Assembly (NCBI GenBank): GCA_936450465.1
Contig: OW388300.1
Location: 22,011,232-22,075,231 of the forward strand
Source: Gibbula magus
Taxonomy: Eukaryota > Mollusca > Gastropoda > Trochida > Trochidae
Length of the DNA: 64,000 nucleotides
Direction of reading: 5' to 3'
Shown here: one piece after another, positions 23,431 through 37,636 of the stretch
Numbering within the stretch: position 1 is the stretch's first letter
Layout of the letters: every line of letters starts with the position of its first letter
Program-made: the position numbers and the translations under genes
The notes under the pieces: generated by a model
Databases searched by the model: none
Told to the model about the DNA's origin: nothing
The model's input: only the letters and a program-made list of their open reading frames with translations

Positions 23431-25237
23431 ATGACATTGATTGGATGAGCTCAATGTCTCCTGTCAACACAACGTAGTGCATTTGTACAGCTGTAATGAT
23501 GTTACATATACATGTACGGTTCTGTCAGTCATTAGCTTTGTGACGGAATTTGGACTACATTATTAGTGTCTGATATCCATCAAACAAACTCGATTGTCGA
23601 TACAATTACTTTTAATATGTTATATACATGTACTTGATTTATGAACATCTCATGGTACCATCCCACACTGTAAAAAGATCGTGCCAATTACTAAATGTTG
23701 TGATGTTAATAAATTCATTAATGTATCTTTGTGAACATTCCTTGCCTTTTGTAATGGCTGTTGATATCCTAAGAGACGATAGTGTTTTCTCGGTGACATG
23801 TACATCATTCAACGGTATAACTTTTTGACTGAAAGTTATAGACAACGAGAATGTGTCACATCCAAAGGCCTACATCTTGTCATTGATAACACGATGTCTG
23901 ATAATTCGAACGCCATCAAAGCCAACATTACTGAATAAGATGTAACCGTAGTTGAATGAGAAAATGCAACACGTACATGCATGGCGCTGGTGACAACGTT
24001 TTAAAATATTAAATATAATGCCCATGGTAAAGCTAACGTCACAATTTAATGCGACGATTGAATTGTTATGCTACTTATTGAAACGTTCACTTATTTGCAT
24101 AATGTTTTATAATAATAAGTTTGCATCAATTGACCGATGTTTAAACATTGCAAACCATATAACTACGTAAAGAGAGAGAGCGAGTATGCTGTTTCAGTAA
24201 TAAGCCATGACGTCATGATGTCTCGTCTGTTATGTACAGTTAATTTGCAAGTGCAGAATGTATTCTGTAATATATCATAAAGGATCATGCTAGTGACTTA
24301 CCTCAAATATTGAGATAGTTTATCAAGCGGAAAACTGTGAAGATAAATATGTCAAGAATACAATCGAGAAACGTTTTCTGTTCACTTGATAAGTTTGTCG
24401 ATGTAGTATCCAAGACAGATTTTGGAAGGACATATGATGAAGGGAATACTCTGTGTTTTCAATGCCCTTTCACATTTCACATTTAACTTTTTACACATTG
24501 ATTTAAAGGTTCTAAATCAGCATTTGTCTCAACATTAGCACTCGGGGTCATGAGTGTTAACACGTCAACGTCAGTGGACGTCAAAAGGCAGTGATGACCA
24601 GTCGATTGAAATAATTTTCGACGTTATAATATATACTTGATGATAAAGCTGAGTTAAACTATAAAATTTCTTCGAAATATTATTAAAAGATCAATTCAAA
24701 TATTCAATATTTTTTTATTCAGTATGACATGCATGCCACGTCATGACAGATTATGGTTAATATAGAAAATATATACATTCTACATTTTTAACGTGCTTAA
24801 ACAGCAAAAAGCCAAATGATTAATTAGATATTAAACAATAAATACTTCAATATGTGCGAAGTATTTTATTTAATGTCAACGCATACTCATACTTTAAGGG
24901 AAATGACACTGGCTAAGAAAATGTATACTTAATATATGGTTCACATACTTACATCAACATGCACAAAAATACAAATTCTGACTTTTGGCAGTTTGGCAGT
25001 TTATTTAGTGTTTATCATAATGTTAATTTCATGAATACATTGTTGATTATCCATAACAAGGCATTAAGAAGGACCACCCTTCTTTATGATTATCACGAAC
25101 AGTCAAAATAAAACTCATTCATCTAAGTTTTGCAGTTACACATTTTAAATAGTTTGCTTATTTCGTTATACATGGGAGGGACAAGAGTTGGAGCAGCGAA
25201 GACGCATGTATATATAGAAGAGTGTTACAGCCCCATG

Positions 25238-25576
25238 TACATGCATAAGAACTTGAAATAAAGATATTATCAATATAACCTTGTATGTTTACTATTTTAA
25301 ATAGGTTAATGTGCATTTTTTCACTGCACGGAAATATGCTTGTTAATTAATCCTTAATCAAGAGCATTCAAAATATTAAAATTACAAAAAATGACATTTG
25401 ATGTCACACAAGAGTCATTTAAGGGTAACACTATCCCCAAAAAATGTGATTTAAATGAATTTTATTTTGGGGGTAAATTAACAATTTTAGCAAGCAGTAA
25501 AGGGCAGTGCAGGTGCTTGTCTGGCAAGCAGTAAGGGGTGGTGACATGACGTTTTTGCAAGCAGAAATGAGTTAAC
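25238..25576. mobile_element. Second copy of the 339-bp insertion, at the A4 stop
   Basis: Sequence and target duplication match the insertion in A3, so it predates the block duplication and was not a second insertion event. Confidence 0.65.
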
Positions 25577-25578
25577 TG

Positions 25579-26489
25579 TTACAGCCCAGTGTCGAATCCA
25601 TCCATGAGGAAGACCCAAGGAGAAAGCCTGAAGGAGTTCTGTTGAGCAGGGGGAGGTTTGTTGTACATGTTCTGCATGATGGTCTGTAACAACTGTCTCT
25701 GCAGGAAGAGGATGTATGGGGACAGTCGGGGTCCAGTTTGGGGTATGGTGTTTGTATTTGGACCTGAAATAGAACAGTGATAACAGTTTACCATCAAATC
25801 ATAGGTACAAAAACTAATACATGTGTCGTTTAGTATACGTATTTACGCATATCTTAGTCCTGAAACACGTCATGCAGACAATAATGGATATTTTGTCTCA
25901 ATCTATTGCTGATCATGATATGTTGAACTACATTGTGTGGTGGAAATGCTTACATTCAACTAGTTATTGTCATGCGTGATAGATGTTGCAGTAAGATATA
26001 AAGGACAAGAATACAAATATGAACCATTGCGATGAAACTGCTTTAAACTAACTGATCTTGCCGACAGATATAGCTGTAGAAGTTTATCTCGTCAAACACA
26101 TCGTGGCGATGGTAGTTATTTTATTTACGCTTCAGCTTTGTAGTAATGTTGATGAATTTCTATGCAGTTAAATTATAACTCCATGTTTTGGTGAGACAAA
26201 GCACAGTATTGTTCTTTTACCTGGAAAGGGCTTGTATAAGTTCGATAACTTGTGCTCAATCCTTATATTGACTGAATAACATATATTAACAAAATATAAA
26301 TGTTTCAAGCAATCAATCACTAAACTAAACCGGAGTCTCAACTAATCTGAGTTTCAACTAATTCTTCTCTCACCAATGTATCTCGTATATATAAAAGTGA
26401 AACAACCTACCTGTATTCATACATTGAACTGCTATGATTAGTACTGCCAGGATCAGAATGCGGGTAGTTTGGACTGTTCGGAGTGCCAT
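25579..26489 (-). CDS. A4: family A secreted peptide, duplicate of A3
   Basis: Coding exons are 26411-26489 and 25579-25763. The protein is the same as A3, including the Cys at the cleavage boundary and the FDTGL ending. It is a useful marker that A3 and A4 arose by one duplication. Confidence 0.8.
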
Positions 26490-27012
26490 GATGACTTGGG
26501 CTGTATTCTGTAACACATCAGAGGAAACTGTGAATAATATTGAGAAACCTGGACATGGTCAAGGGCATCATACATGTATACTACAATCCAATTATGTTTC
26601 ACAATCACTATCTGTAATGTATAAGTGATTGTTTTGATACGATATACAAAATGTTAAGTGGTGAAATGATATTGATATGATACACCAAATATTCATCCCT
26701 GAATCAAGAATGCTCTTAGCATTCCGAAATGATTCAGTATTTTAATCTTCTTGTCACGGTCATAATGAAATGATATAGCTGAATATATATATATATGTTC
26801 GGTTGGATTAAATAAACATGACTCTGTGATAAATGTGATTTCAATATACTGTAATGTAGTCATACATGTAGTAGAATCAGGAATAATTACAAAAAAACAA
26901 TCTTTAAATGAAATCAGCTGTCTGCTCTAATAAGACACGAATAAGCATTTAAACTACAAATATCAGAATCAAATAGGAACTTATTTGACATAATTATTTC
27001 TAGAATACTTAC

Positions 27013-28279
27013 TGTTTAGAATATCCAGATCGGTGGGGAATGAGGGAAAAGCGTTTCTCCTTTCTATTTAAAGGGAACATGCCCAGCTGACTACAAGCGT
27101 TATCAATTAGGGATGCATGTTTGCATGTACACCTGTATGCGTGATAGCTAATTGAGTCCATTTGTAGACAGATGAGAGAGCAGAATGTACAACTTACTGC
27201 AATGTCAAAGAGACAGAGAGTTTCCTTTCCTTAATTGATTGTTATATGGTAGTAGCTTGTCATGACATTTGACCAATGCTTTCGTGGACATACGCCTACA
27301 ATTTGGACTATTTGGTGACTAGATATCAGAAGTGTCCTTCTTCGACATACCCAAGTCAATTACGAATTAACTTACAATTTCTAATTGCTGACAATTGAAT
27401 TCGAAAGCTGCTGGTATACAATAAAGATGATTTAGTTGTATGACAAACGTTTATTGTGTCTTCAACATATGGACTATGTTTGAACTGACAATATTCTCAT
27501 GAAGTAAAATGATTGAAATGCCCAATTATGATTACTTTATGTATGGTTGTGGTTTAGTCTTTTCTGCGGTACTGTAATCACTATTTATTAATATCTACAA
27601 ATATGTATTTATAAAAGTGCACACTAATTTGAATATAACACTCTCACTATTTGATATTTAATGTTCTGGCCTTTCAAATCAGAGCTAAATCTTTGGTAAA
27701 ATTAATAAACAATAGTATTCAAGTAAAATCTAAAAACAATACAATGTTCATTACATGCATTTCACATTTTTCCATTCATTTTGACAAACTGAAATATAAC
27801 AAATATTCTGTAAAGCAATTCCCTCTCTCTTCCTAAATATTTAACTGCACTACAGAGTAGAATATTTTCGGCTAACCATTATTTGTGGTATATAATTCAA
27901 CTTCTCCAATCATTTATTGAGAAATAGTATGAATTTAGACCATTAATATGGACTTGAAAATATCAATTTCAAATTACCGAATTCTTTAATGTAGAACATT
28001 TACTTAATCGTTAGTAGTAGCTGATTGTAAACCTGCAATTCAGTATAGTAATATAATCCATTACACGTCAGAGATGTCTACATCAATGATATAACACGAG
28101 ACAAATACACGCTTGTAAAGAGTGTGATTCAATGTGCTTGGACCGATATATCAGGTAACCACGATGTTGATGACAGGTGCTTCGTGTTTCAAGCCAACTA
28201 GTTTCCTATAAAATGTAGGAGAGAAGATTCCTTCTACGTACTGACTATTCCCAATTTCGCCTGAACGAAACACGATTTC
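27013..28279. promoter_or_regulatory. Unit 4 divergent promoter region
   Basis: Minus TATA-like box at 27073-27064, leader exon end 27013; plus TATAAAA at 28207-28213, leader exon end 28279. A copy of the unit 3 region. Confidence 0.6.
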
Positions 28280-28549
28280 GTAAGAACATTTCATTTTCTA
28301 TCCATATATTTACTTCATTGTGTTGTGTTCATTTTAGAATTAGAATTTTTAACATTTCTCATTCTTTCAGGGACTAGCTATACACACTAGAGACAACGTG
28401 TATACATGTAGTTGAGTATTTATCTCCTTTTAATCAGTGTTCACGGATTTGAAATCTCAGTATTCATATTGAATGTCGCAATATGGTTAATTATGCTATA
28501 GACAAGATGTATTCAGGGGTCCCTGATCAAGGTACAGGAGAGTAATTAT

Positions 28550-28764
28550 GTAATAATAATTATAATAATTGCGTCCATATATTGCGCCTTTTCCACACCC
28601 TAAGGTATGCTCAAAGCGCTACACTTATTACCCTGAAGGAATTGTACGTACAGAGCTGCTATTAAGCGCTTCATCAGTACTTCCCGTATCCAGGTACCCA
28701 TTTGTACAACTGGGTAGACTGAGTGCAATGTGGATTAAGTACCTTGCCCAAGGACACAACACAG

Positions 28765-28843
<79 letters not shown>

Positions 28844-28857
28844 TATATATATTTATA
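28550..28857. repeat. Dispersed repeat plus (TA)n in B4 intron 1
   Basis: Copy of the block at 21713-22007. Its TA tract is interrupted once by an AA step near 28840 and is 9 bp longer overall. Confidence 0.6.
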
Positions 28858-29009
28858 TGGTCAATGCTTATGGCCATTACTGACCAGTACAAATAACACA
28901 CATGCAAGTTGGTGGAGGTATTTTATTTCAACATTTGCAAGATCTTCATATGTATATTTTTTGTTACTAATTTTTAAGGATGTTTGTGACGGATTAGTAT
29001 AAGAACAGA

Positions 29010-30276
29010 ATGGCAGCTACCTATTTGAAAGCGACGTGTGAGGTTGTTCTGATGTTGTTCCTCCTGACACTGATAGTGCAGGCTATGAACACAGGTGAGG
29101 AGGATACGTTGTAGCTAATTTGTATACCTCACAGTAAATATGTTACATCAGTATATACGTGTTTTTACTGAAACGTTTAAAGAAGTTTCAGTAGAAAAGT
29201 GTATTTACTGATTTAACTGATTTACTTTAACATATATGTACTTTAAAAATAGAAAAGTATAGATGAATTGTTTCACAGATTATATATTGATTAGATGCAC
29301 ATAGATGAGAGAAACTGACCAATATCAATTAATACTTGTTCTTCATTGTTTGAATAAAGTGGACTTGCATAGAAAAAGTACCGTGAATCATTGCAGTTCT
29401 CTCATCATGTTCCATCAGTGTATTTGTATTCGCTACGCTACAACAATACAATGATTCTTTGAGCCCTACAATTGTCGTTAGGTTGTAGACTGGTTACTCA
29501 TTGCTAATACCAAAGCAATGTGATTTTTCAACCAATGAAATCTCGTGATTTTGAACGTCGACGAGATGTCCTCTCACCCAGGTACTGCCTCTCCTGTGCG
29601 AATGGAAGTTCTTTCATTTGCTGGTTATTTATAGCTCATAAAACAGTTTTCGATCTCAGGAAATCAGGGTATTGTAATAGCGTATCGGATGAAAATACAC
29701 TGATGGGGCAGGATGAACTTCTGTGTTTCAAGTCTTATCAAAATCGACCTTGTTCCGGTTAATCAGAGTTGCCAAGTAGTGCATCTATAGGGATCTATAA
29801 ATGGCTCTACTTATTGGAATATTTCATGTTATGAATTTACACACGGTACATGACAATAGTAACGGAGGCAAACTCATACGTGCAAGTTATTATAGTGTCC
29901 AGTTGGACAAACTTCATTTAACAGTGCAAATGACCATTTTTTAAACAGTTACAAATGTTAAAACTCTACCTCGACGTTATGATATTGATTACAGGTAATG
30001 TCATTGTATCAATAAGAAGCTTAACTGTGGTTAAAAAAATATTGTCAAAAAGTTAGTAATAGTGTCTAAATGTCTGACTTGTTTCACACTACAGGACACA
30101 CAACAAACACAATCTCCATTTATCCCTATACCTCCCCACTGCTGAGAATGTACCTACAAGGAGCGGGTCTACAGAACATGCAACACCGTCCCAGATTCAA
30201 CTTCAGACAACAATCTTCTCGATTTCCTGCTTGGATGTTCCTTATGGATGGCTTTGGTTTCGACATGGGACTATGA
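29010..30276 (+). CDS. B4: family B secreted peptide, duplicate of B3
   Basis: Coding exons are 29010-29094 and 30095-30276. I see no amino-acid difference from B3. The downstream flank departs from that of B3 at about 31.15 kb. Confidence 0.8.
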
Positions 30277-32048
30277 ATGACATTGATTGGATGAGCTCAA
30301 TGTCTTCTGTCAACACAACGTAGTGCATTTGTACAGCTGTAATGATGTTACATATACATGTACGGTTCTGTCAGTCATTAGCTTTGTGACGGAATTTGGA
30401 CTACATTATTAGTGTCTGATATCCATCAAACAAACTCGATTGTCGATACAATTACTTTTAATATGTTATATACATGTACTTGATTTATGAACATCTCATG
30501 GTACCATCCCACACTGTAAAAAGATCGTGCCAATTACTAAATGTTGTGATGTTAATAAATTCATTAATGTATCTTTGTGAACATTCCTTGCCTTTTGTAA
30601 TGGCTGTTGATATCCTAAGAGACGATAGTGTTTTCTCGGTGACATGTACATCATTCAACGGTATAACTTTTTGACTGAAAGTTATAGACAACGAGAATGT
30701 GTCACATCCAAAGGCCTACATCTTGTCATTGATAACACGATGTCTGATAATTCGAACGCCATCAAAGCCAACATTACTGAATAAGATGTAACCGTAGTTG
30801 AATGAGAAAATGCAACACGTACATGCATGGCGCTGGTGACAACGTTTTAAAATATTAAATATAATGCCCATGGTAAAGCTAACGTCACAATTTAATGCGA
30901 CGATTGAATTGTTATGCTACTTATTGAAACGTTCACTTATTTGCATAATGTTTTATAATAATAAGTTTGCATCAATTGACCGATGTTTAAACATTGCAAA
31001 CCATATAACTACGTAAAGAGAGAGAGCGAGTATGCTGTTTCAGTAATAAGCCATGACGTCATGATGTCTCGTCTGTTATGTACAGTTAATTTGCAAGTGC
31101 AGAATGTATTCTGTAATATATCATAAAGGATCATGCTAGTGACTTACCTCAATTATTGAGATAGTTTATCAAGCGGAAAACTGTGAAGATAAATATGTCA
31201 AGAATACAATCGAGAAACGTTTTCTGTCCACTTGATAAGTTTGTCGATGTAGTATCCAAGGCAGATTTTGGAAGGATATATGACGCAGGGAATACTCTGT
31301 TTCTTCACTGCTCTTTCACTTTTCACATTTAACTTTTTACACATTGATTTAAAGGTTCTAAATCAGCATTTGTCTCAACATTAACACTCGGGGTCATGAG
31401 TGTTAACACGTCAACGTCAGTGGACGTCAAAAGGCAGTGATCAACAGTCGATTGAAATAATTCTCGACGTTATAATATATACGAAATGTTCTTCGAAATA
31501 TTATTAAACAATCAATTCAAATATTCAACTTTTTATTCAGTATGACATGAATGCCACGTCATGACAGATTATGGTTAAATAGAAAATATATACATTCTAC
31601 ATTTTTAACGTGCTTAAACAGCAAAAAGCGAAATGATTAATTAGATATTAAACAATAGATACTTAATTCAATATGTGCGAAGTATTTGATTTAATGTCAA
31701 CGCATACTCATACTTTAAGGGAAATGACAATGGCCAAGAAAATTTATACTTAATATATGGTTCCCATATTTACATCAACATGCACAAAAAAAAACCAAAT
31801 TCTGACTTTTGGCAGTTTGGTAGTTTATTTGGCGTTTATCATAATGTTAATTTCAAGAATACATTGTTGCTTATCCATAACATAGAATTCAGAAGGTACA
31901 CCCTTCTTTGTGATTATCACGAACAGTCAAAATAAAACTCATTTATCTAAGTTTTGCAGTTACACATTTCAAATCGTTTGCTTATTTCGTAACACATGGG
32001 AGGGATACGTGTTGGAGCAGAGAAGACGCATGTATATATAGTAGAGTG

Positions 32049-32959
32049 TTACAGCCCCATGTCGAATCCATCCATGAGGAAGACCCAAGGAGAAAGCCTG
32101 AAGGAGTTCTGTTGAGCAGGGGGAGGTTTGTTGTACATGTTCTGCATGATGGTCTGTAACATCTGTCTCTGCAGGAAGAGGCTGTATGGGGACAATGGGG
32201 GTCCAGTTTGGGGTATGGTGTTTGTATTTGGACCTGAAATAGAACAGTGATAACAGTTTACCATCAACTCATAGGTACACAAACTAATACATGTGTTGTT
32301 TAGTATACGTATTTACGCATATCTTAGTCCTGAAACACGTCATGCAGACCATAATGGATAGTTTGCCTCAATCTATTGCCGATCATGATATGTTGAACTA
32401 AATCGTGTGGTGGAAATGCTTACATTCAACTAGTTGTTGTCATGCGTGATAGATGTTGCAGTAAGATATAAAGGACAAGAATACAAATATGAACCATTAC
32501 AATGAAACTGCTTTAAACTAACTAGTGCTGCCGACAGATATAGCTGTAGAAGTTTATCTCGTCAAGCACATCGTGGCGATGGTAGTTATTTTATTAACGC
32601 TTCAGCTTTGTAATAATGTTAATGAATTTCTATGCATTTAAATTATAACTCCATTCTTTGGTTAGACAAAGCACAGTATTGTTCTTTTATCTGGAAAGGA
32701 CTTGTATAAGTTCGATAACTTGTGCTCAATCCTTATATTGACTGAATAACATATATTAACAACATATAAATGTTTCAAGCAATCAATCACTAAACTAAAC
32801 CGGAGTCTCAACTAATCTGAGTTTCAACTAATTCTTCTCTCACCAATATATCTCGTATATATAAAAATGAAACAACCTACCTGTATTCATAGATTGAACT
32901 GCTATGATTAGTACTGCCAGGATCAGAATGCGGGTAGTTTGGACTGTTCGGAGTGCCAT
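32049..32959 (-). CDS. A5: family A secreted peptide
   Basis: Coding exons are 32881-32959 and 32049-32233. The mature peptide is closest to A1 and A2: TIPQTGPPLSPYSLF, PAQQNS and the standard DGFDMGL tail. It has no insertion at the stop codon, so the 339-bp element entered only the lineage of A3/A4. Confidence 0.82.
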
Positions 32960-33478
32960 GATGACTTGTGCTGTATGCTGTAACACATCAGAGGAAACCG
33001 TTAATAATATTGAGAAACCTGGACATGGTCAAGGGCAGCATACACGTATACTACAATCCAATCATGTTTCACAATCACTATCTGTAATTTATACGTGATT
33101 GTTTTGATAAGATATAAAAAATGTTAAGTGGTGAAATGATATTGATATGATACACCAAATATTCATCCCTGAATCAAGAATGCTCACAACAAATATTAAT
33201 CCGAAATGATTCAGTATTTTAATCTTTCGGTCACGGTCATAATGAAATGATATAGCTGAATATATGTTCGGTTGGATTACATAAACACGACTTTGTGATA
33301 AATGTGATATCAATATACTGTACTGTAGTCATACATGTAGTAGAATCAGGAATAGTTACAAAAATCAATCTTTAAATGAAATCAGCTGTCTGCTCAAAAA
33401 GGCACGAATATGCATTTAAACTACAAACATCGAATCAAATAGGAACTTATTTGAAATAAGTATTTCTAGAATACTTAC

Positions 33479-34730
33479 TGTTAAGAATATCCAGATCTGT
33501 GAGGAATGAGGGAAAAGTGTTTCTCCTTTCTATTTAAAGGGAACATGCCCAGCTGACTACAAGCGTTATCAATTAGGGATACATGTTTGCATGTGCACCT
33601 GTAGGCGTGATAGCTAATTGAGTCCATTTGTAGACAGATGAGAGAGCAGAATGTACAACTTACTGCAATGTCAAAGAGACATAGAGTTTCCTTTCCTTAA
33701 TTGATTGTTATATGGTAGTAACTTGTCATGACATTTGACCAATGCTTTCGTGGACGTACGCCTACAATTTGGACTATTTGGTGACCAGAGATCAGAAGTG
33801 TCCTTCTTCGACATACCAAAGTCAATTACGAATTAACTTACTCTTTCTAATTGCTGACAATTCAATTCGAAATCTGCTGGTATACAATAAAGATGATTTA
33901 GTTGTATGACAAACGTTTATTGTGTCTTCAACATGTGCACTATGTTTGAACTGACAATATTCTCATGAAGTTAAATGAATGAAATGCCCAATTATGATTA
34001 CTAACTGTGTGGTTGTGGTTTAGTCTTTTCACTATATTTTATTATCTACAAATATTTCTTTATGAAAATGCACACTGACTTGAATATAACACTCTCACTA
34101 TTTGATATTTAATGTTCTGGCCTTTCAAATCAGAGCTAAATCTTTGGTAAAATTAATAAACAATAGTATCCAAGTAAAATCTAAAAACAATACAATGTTC
34201 ATTACATGCATTTCACATTTTTCCATTCATTTTGACAAACTGAAATATAACAAATATTCTGTAAAGCAATTCTCTCTCTCTTGCTAAATATTTTATTTTA
34301 CTACAGAGTAGAATATTTTCGGCTGACCATTATTTGTGGTATATAAGTCAACTTCTCCAATCATTTCTTGAGAAATAGTATGAATTTAGACCATTAATAT
34401 GGACTTGAAAATATCAATTTCAATTTACCGAATTCTTTAATGTAGAACATTTACTTTATCGTTAGTAGTAGCTGATTGTAAACCTGCAATTCAGTATAGT
34501 AATATAATCCATTACACGTCAGAGATGTCTACATCAATGATATAACTCGTGACGAATACACGCTTGTTAAGAGTGTGATTCAATTTGCTTGAACCGATAT
34601 ATCAGGACACCACGATGATGATGACAGGTGCTTCGTGTTCCAAGCCAACTAGTTTCCTATATAATGTAGGAGAGAAGATTCCTTCTTCATACTGACTATT
34701 CCCAATTTCGCCTGAACGAAACACGAGTTG
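33479..34730. promoter_or_regulatory. Unit 5 divergent promoter region
   Basis: Minus TATA-like box at 33539-33530 with leader exon end 33479; plus TATATAA at 34668-34674 with leader exon end 34730. Here the E-box-like site upstream of the B TATA reads ACTCGTGA, so CACGTG is lost. Confidence 0.6.
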
Positions 34731-35140
34731 GTAAGAACATTTCATTTTCTATCCATATATTTACTTCATTGTGTTGTGTTCATATTAGATTTCGAATTTT
34801 TAACACTTCCCATTCCTTCAGGGACTAGCTATAAACACCAGAGACAACGCGTTTATTAGAGTGTTTATCTCCTTTTAATCAGTGTTCACGGTTTTGACAT
34901 CTCAGTATTCATATTGAATGTCGCAATATGTATAATTATGCTATAGACAAGTTGTATTAAGGGGTCCTGGTCAAGGGAGGGAGGTACAGGGGAGTAATTA
35001 TATATATATATATAGTCAATGCTTATGGCCATTACTGACCAGTACAAATAACACAAATGCAACATTTACAAGATCTTTATATGTGTAATTTGTTTTACTA
35101 ATTTTTAAGGATGTTTGTGACAGATTGGTATAAGAACAGA

Positions 35141-36452
35141 ATGGCAGCTACCTCCTTGAAAGTGACGTGTCAGATTGTTCTGATGTTGTTCCTCCTGACA
35201 CTGACAGTGCAGGCTATGAACACGGGTGAGGAGGATACGATGTAGCTAATATATACCTCACAGTAAATATGTTACATCAGTAAATACGTGTTTTTACTGA
35301 AACGTTTAAAGAAGTTTCAGTAGAAAAGTGTATTTACTGATTTTACTGATTTACTTTAACATATATGTACTTTAAAAATAGAAAAGTATAGATGAATTGT
35401 TTCACAGATTATTTATTGATTAGATGCAAATAGATGTGAGAAACTGACCAATGTCAATTAATACTTGTTCTTCATTGTTTGATAAAAAGTGGACTTGCAT
35501 AGAAAAAGTACCCTGAATCATTGCAGTTCTCTCATCCTGTTCCATCAATGTATTTGTATTCGCTACGCTACAACAATACAATGATTCTTTGAGCCCTATA
35601 TTTGTCGTTACGCTGTAGACTGGTTACTCATTGCTAATACCAAAGCAATGTGATTTTTCAACCAATGAAATCTCGTGATTTTGAACGTCGACGAGATGTC
35701 CTCTCAACCAGGTACTGCCTCTCCTGTGCGAATGGAAGTTATTTCATTGGCTGGTTATTTATAGCTCATGAAACAGTTTTCGATCTCAGTAAATGAGGGT
35801 AATGTAGTAGCGTAGCGGATAAAAATACACTGATTGGGCAGGATGGCGTTCTGTGTTTTCACAATCGACCTTGTTCTGGTTTATCAGAATTGCCAATTAT
35901 TGCATCTATAGGGGTACGATGGTTCGGTGGTTCCTCTCCAAATAACAAAGATGGCTCTACTTATTGAAATCTTTCATTTTTTTAAGTGAACATACAATAC
36001 AAGTAGATAGTAACGGAGGCAAACTCATATGTCAAGTTATTATAGTGTCCAGTTGGACAAGCTTCATTTAACAGTGCATTGTCCATTTTTTAAACTGTTA
36101 CAAATGTTAAAACTCTACCTCCACGTTATTATATTGATTACAGGTAATGTTATTGTATCAATAAGAAGCTTAACTGTGGTTCACACGGCATAATTAAGTC
36201 CTGGAATGTACATCATAATGTCAAAAAGTGAGTTATAGTGTCTAAATGTCTGACTTGTTTCACACTACAGGACACACAACAAACACAATATCCAGTTATC
36301 CCTATACCTCCCCACTGTTGAGTATGTACCTACAAGGAGCGGGTCTACAGAACATGCAACACCGTCCCAGATTCAACTTCAGACAACAATCTTCTCGATT
36401 TCCTGCTTGGATGTTCCTTATGGATGGCTTTGGTTTCGACATGGGACTATGA
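35141..36452 (+). CDS. B5: family B secreted peptide
   Basis: Coding exons are 35141-35225 and 36271-36452. The junction codon is ACG/G, with donor GGGTGAGG instead of AGGTGAGG. The mature exon matches the B1 pattern (SSYPYTSPLLSMYLQGAG) but has the usual G-H junction. Its 3' flank carries the 3.5-kb transposon about 560 bp past the stop. Confidence 0.82.
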
Positions 36453-37047
36453 ATGACATTGATTGGATGAGCTCAATGTCTTCTGTCAACACAACGTAGT
36501 GCATTTGTACAGCTGTAATGATGTTACATATACATGTACGGTGCTGCCAGTCATTAGCAATGTGACGGCATTTGGACTACATTATTAGTGTCTGATATCC
36601 ATCCAACAAACTTGATTGTCGATACAATTACTTTTAATATGTTATATACATGTACTTGATTTATGAACATCTCATGGTACCACCATTCACTGTAAAAAGT
36701 TCGTGCCAATTACTAATTGTTGTGATGTTGATAAATTCATTAATGTATCTTTGTGAACATTCTTTGCCTTTTGTAATAGGTGTTGATATCCTAAGAGACG
36801 AATGTTTACTAAGTGACAGGGTAGTACAAGGTCAGCTACATCTACATCATTCAACGGTTTTGTCCGTTGTTTTGAAGTATTACTTTTTGACTGGAAGTTA
36901 TTGACAACGAGGATGTGTTACATCCAAAGGCCTACATCTTGTCATTGATAACACGATGTCTGATAATTCGAACGCCATCAAAGCCAACATTACTGAATTA
37001 GATGTAACCATCAGTCAGGGACACATCGGCTTTCCGTCCTTGATTTT

Positions 37048-37636
37048 AGACGGCATGCCGTCTTAAACACTATAAGATTCTCATTCATTCAAGCATATAG
37101 AAAACACAGGATCAGACAAAGCCATAATATTTTGGAAACAATAAATGCCCCCTTCCCTCTGATGATCTGAACTACAAAAATATGGATGCTCTCTTTCAGA
37201 CCAGAGAAAATTACGAAAAACATTGAAAGGCAGAGTGAGGAGTGGTAGTGATTTTATCGATATATCTCAATATCTGTGCCTATGATTTAACTCAAAGAGT
37301 GCATACTCAAAGATAAGATATTACAGCATAGGGATATGCAAAGACATGTTTATCATTTCTTTTATTAAGAGAATCATTTTTGGGCATATTTTGTGATTTC
37401 AGACGGCATGCCGTCTAATAAAAACATAATTCTTGACGGCATGCCATCTTTAGATAATTTGGACGGCATGCCGTCTTTATTGTCAGAAGGGAGACATCAT
37501 TATTTGAAATTTAAATTATAAATATCTTTTTATGAATAAATGACGGCTTTCCGTCTCTTTACAAAAATTAAATATTGTCTATTAAAGATGGCATGCCGTC
37601 TAAAACATATTGTCTTATAAAGATGGCATGCCGTCT
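37048..37636. repeat. Left subterminal palindrome cluster of the transposon
   Basis: Copies of agacggcatgccgtct or one- to three-base variants lie at 37048, 37401, 37435, 37462, 37542, 37586 and 37621. The core resembles the inner TIR (gacggaaagccg / cggctttccgtc), so these are probable transposase-binding repeats. Confidence 0.8.

Larger units (their letters stand above)
17375..24211. repeat. Segmental duplication, 6.84-kb unit, copy 1 (A3/B3)
   Basis: Matches about 24212-31057 almost base for base at an offset of 6837, rising to 6846 after the (TA)n tract. Both copies carry the same insertions. Beyond about 31.15 kb the copy 2 flank diverges (ctcaattattgag against ctcaaatattgag), which places the breakpoint in the tail-to-tail spacer near the TGACGTCA palindrome. 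Ends are approximate. Confidence 0.85.
24212..31057. repeat. Segmental duplication, 6.84-kb unit, copy 2 (A4/B4)
   Basis: The second, adjacent copy of the block described at 17375. Only scattered single-base differences are visible (for example gaataatt for gaatagtt near 26885), plus the TA length change, so the duplication or homogenisation is recent. Confidence 0.85.

Noticed and set aside
37048..37636. Regularly recurring palindromes as a CRISPR-like array
   Set aside because: Spacing is irregular, the repeats are full palindromes in a eukaryotic transposon with matching TIRs, and there are no uniform spacers.
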